Positions 5,262 to 5,381 of a DNA stretch of 5,381 nt are shown here, in pieces (position 1 is the first letter of the stretch; each line of letters begins with the position of its first letter). A program made the position numbers and the translations under genes. The stretch is from assembly GCA_018304205.1 (NCBI GenBank), contig JAGVWR010000057.1, positions 1 to 5,381 of the forward strand. Reading direction: 5' to 3'. The notes under the pieces are model-generated. The model had not been told where the DNA came from. It made no database searches and saw nothing but the letters and a program-made list of their open reading frames with translations. Origin of the DNA: Candidatus Pacearchaeota archaeon (GTDB lineage Archaea; Nanobdellota; Nanobdellia; Pacearchaeales; GW2011-AR1).

Positions 5262-5381
5262 ATGGAACCAAAAAACACAGATGCAAAGACTGAAAGCAAA
5301 ACAGAAGTAAAAACAGAAGTAAAAAGAGTCAGCATTGCCGGCCTCATAGGGAGATTTAAGCCTCTTCATAACGGAGGGGCA
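5262..5381 (+). CDS. Nucleotidyltransferase, probable NMN/NaMN adenylyltransferase (3' end outside window)
   Basis: Forty codons run from the ATG at 5262 to the right edge. Residues 2-21 are a hydrophilic lead with a repeated TE(S/V)K pattern, encoded by near-identical 12-base units (acagaagtaaaa at 5301-5312 and 5313-5324). Then VSIAGLIGRFKPLHNGGA gives the first strand and the nucleotide-binding GRFxPxHxG motif of the adenylyltransferase/cytidylyltransferase superfamily. In NadM and NadR enzymes this motif, usually ending H-x-G-H, binds ATP to adenylate nicotinamide or nicotinate mononucleotide. Here the last His is Gly, a variant I believe exists in related families. No Shine-Dalgarno precedes the start, so initiation may be leader-dependent or weak. 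The NAD assignment leans on the neighbouring nadE and the shared promoter element; another nucleotidyltransferase substrate is possible. Confidence 0.75.
   Translation, partial: MEPKNTDAKTESKTEVKTEVKRVSIAGLIGRFKPLHNGGA

Noticed and set aside
5301..5324. CRISPR-like or regulatory direct repeat
   Set aside because: Two 12-base units in frame inside a coding region, explained by the KTEV repeat; no spacers.
5153..5347. Open frame on the minus strand across promoter P2 (64 codons)
   Set aside because: It covers the promoter and the repeated KTEV coding region in antisense; the hydrophobic product (SVFASVF repeats) simply mirrors those repeats.

Overview
The window reads like AT-rich archaeal DNA. 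Two intergenic regions carry TATA boxes (TTTAAATA, TTTATATA) about 25 bp ahead of the likely transcription starts. Genes are joined by 4-base ATGA overlaps with GGAGG-type ribosome binding sites, and a T-rich tract without a hairpin ends the operon. A DPANN-type archaeon (Woesearchaeota/Pacearchaeota-like) is my inference from the base composition, compact layout and protein style; nothing in the window proves the lineage.

Layout: (1) Positions 1-647 hold the 3' part of a divergent type I glyceraldehyde-3-phosphate dehydrogenase gene, cut by the left edge. (2) Positions 648-745 hold a promoter with a shared regulatory element and a 23-bp perfect palindrome. (3) Positions 746-5081 form a single tightly packed operon: three small unrecognised genes, a glutamine-dependent NAD+ synthetase (nadE), a Nudix hydrolase resembling ADP-ribose pyrophosphatases, and an ADP-ribosylglycohydrolase. 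(4) Positions 5082-5261 hold a T-rich terminator region with a tandem 21-bp repeat, then a second promoter. (5) From 5262 the first 40 codons of a nucleotidyltransferase (GRFKPLHNGG motif), probably an NMN/NaMN adenylyltransferase, run off the right edge.

Together the recognisable genes make an NAD+/ADP-ribose module. The adenylyltransferase would make NaAD or NAD, and NadE would amidate NaAD to NAD+. The glycohydrolase would free ADP-ribose from modified targets, and the Nudix enzyme would split it to AMP and ribose 5-phosphate. The operon and the adenylyltransferase gene share a near-identical 26-bp element (22/26 matches, ungapped) placed 9 bp from the TATA-box start in both promoters, so they are probably co-regulated. 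A related TGTAAA-N3-TACA motif lies 42 bp further upstream of the second promoter.

Two of the enzymes are broken as sequenced. nadE has lost about 76 bp, including the TTGNKSE-type nucleotide-binding motif, and changes frame. The glycohydrolase has a one-base frame slip that removes its last 30 or so residues. Whether these are assembly errors or real decay cannot be decided from the sequence alone.
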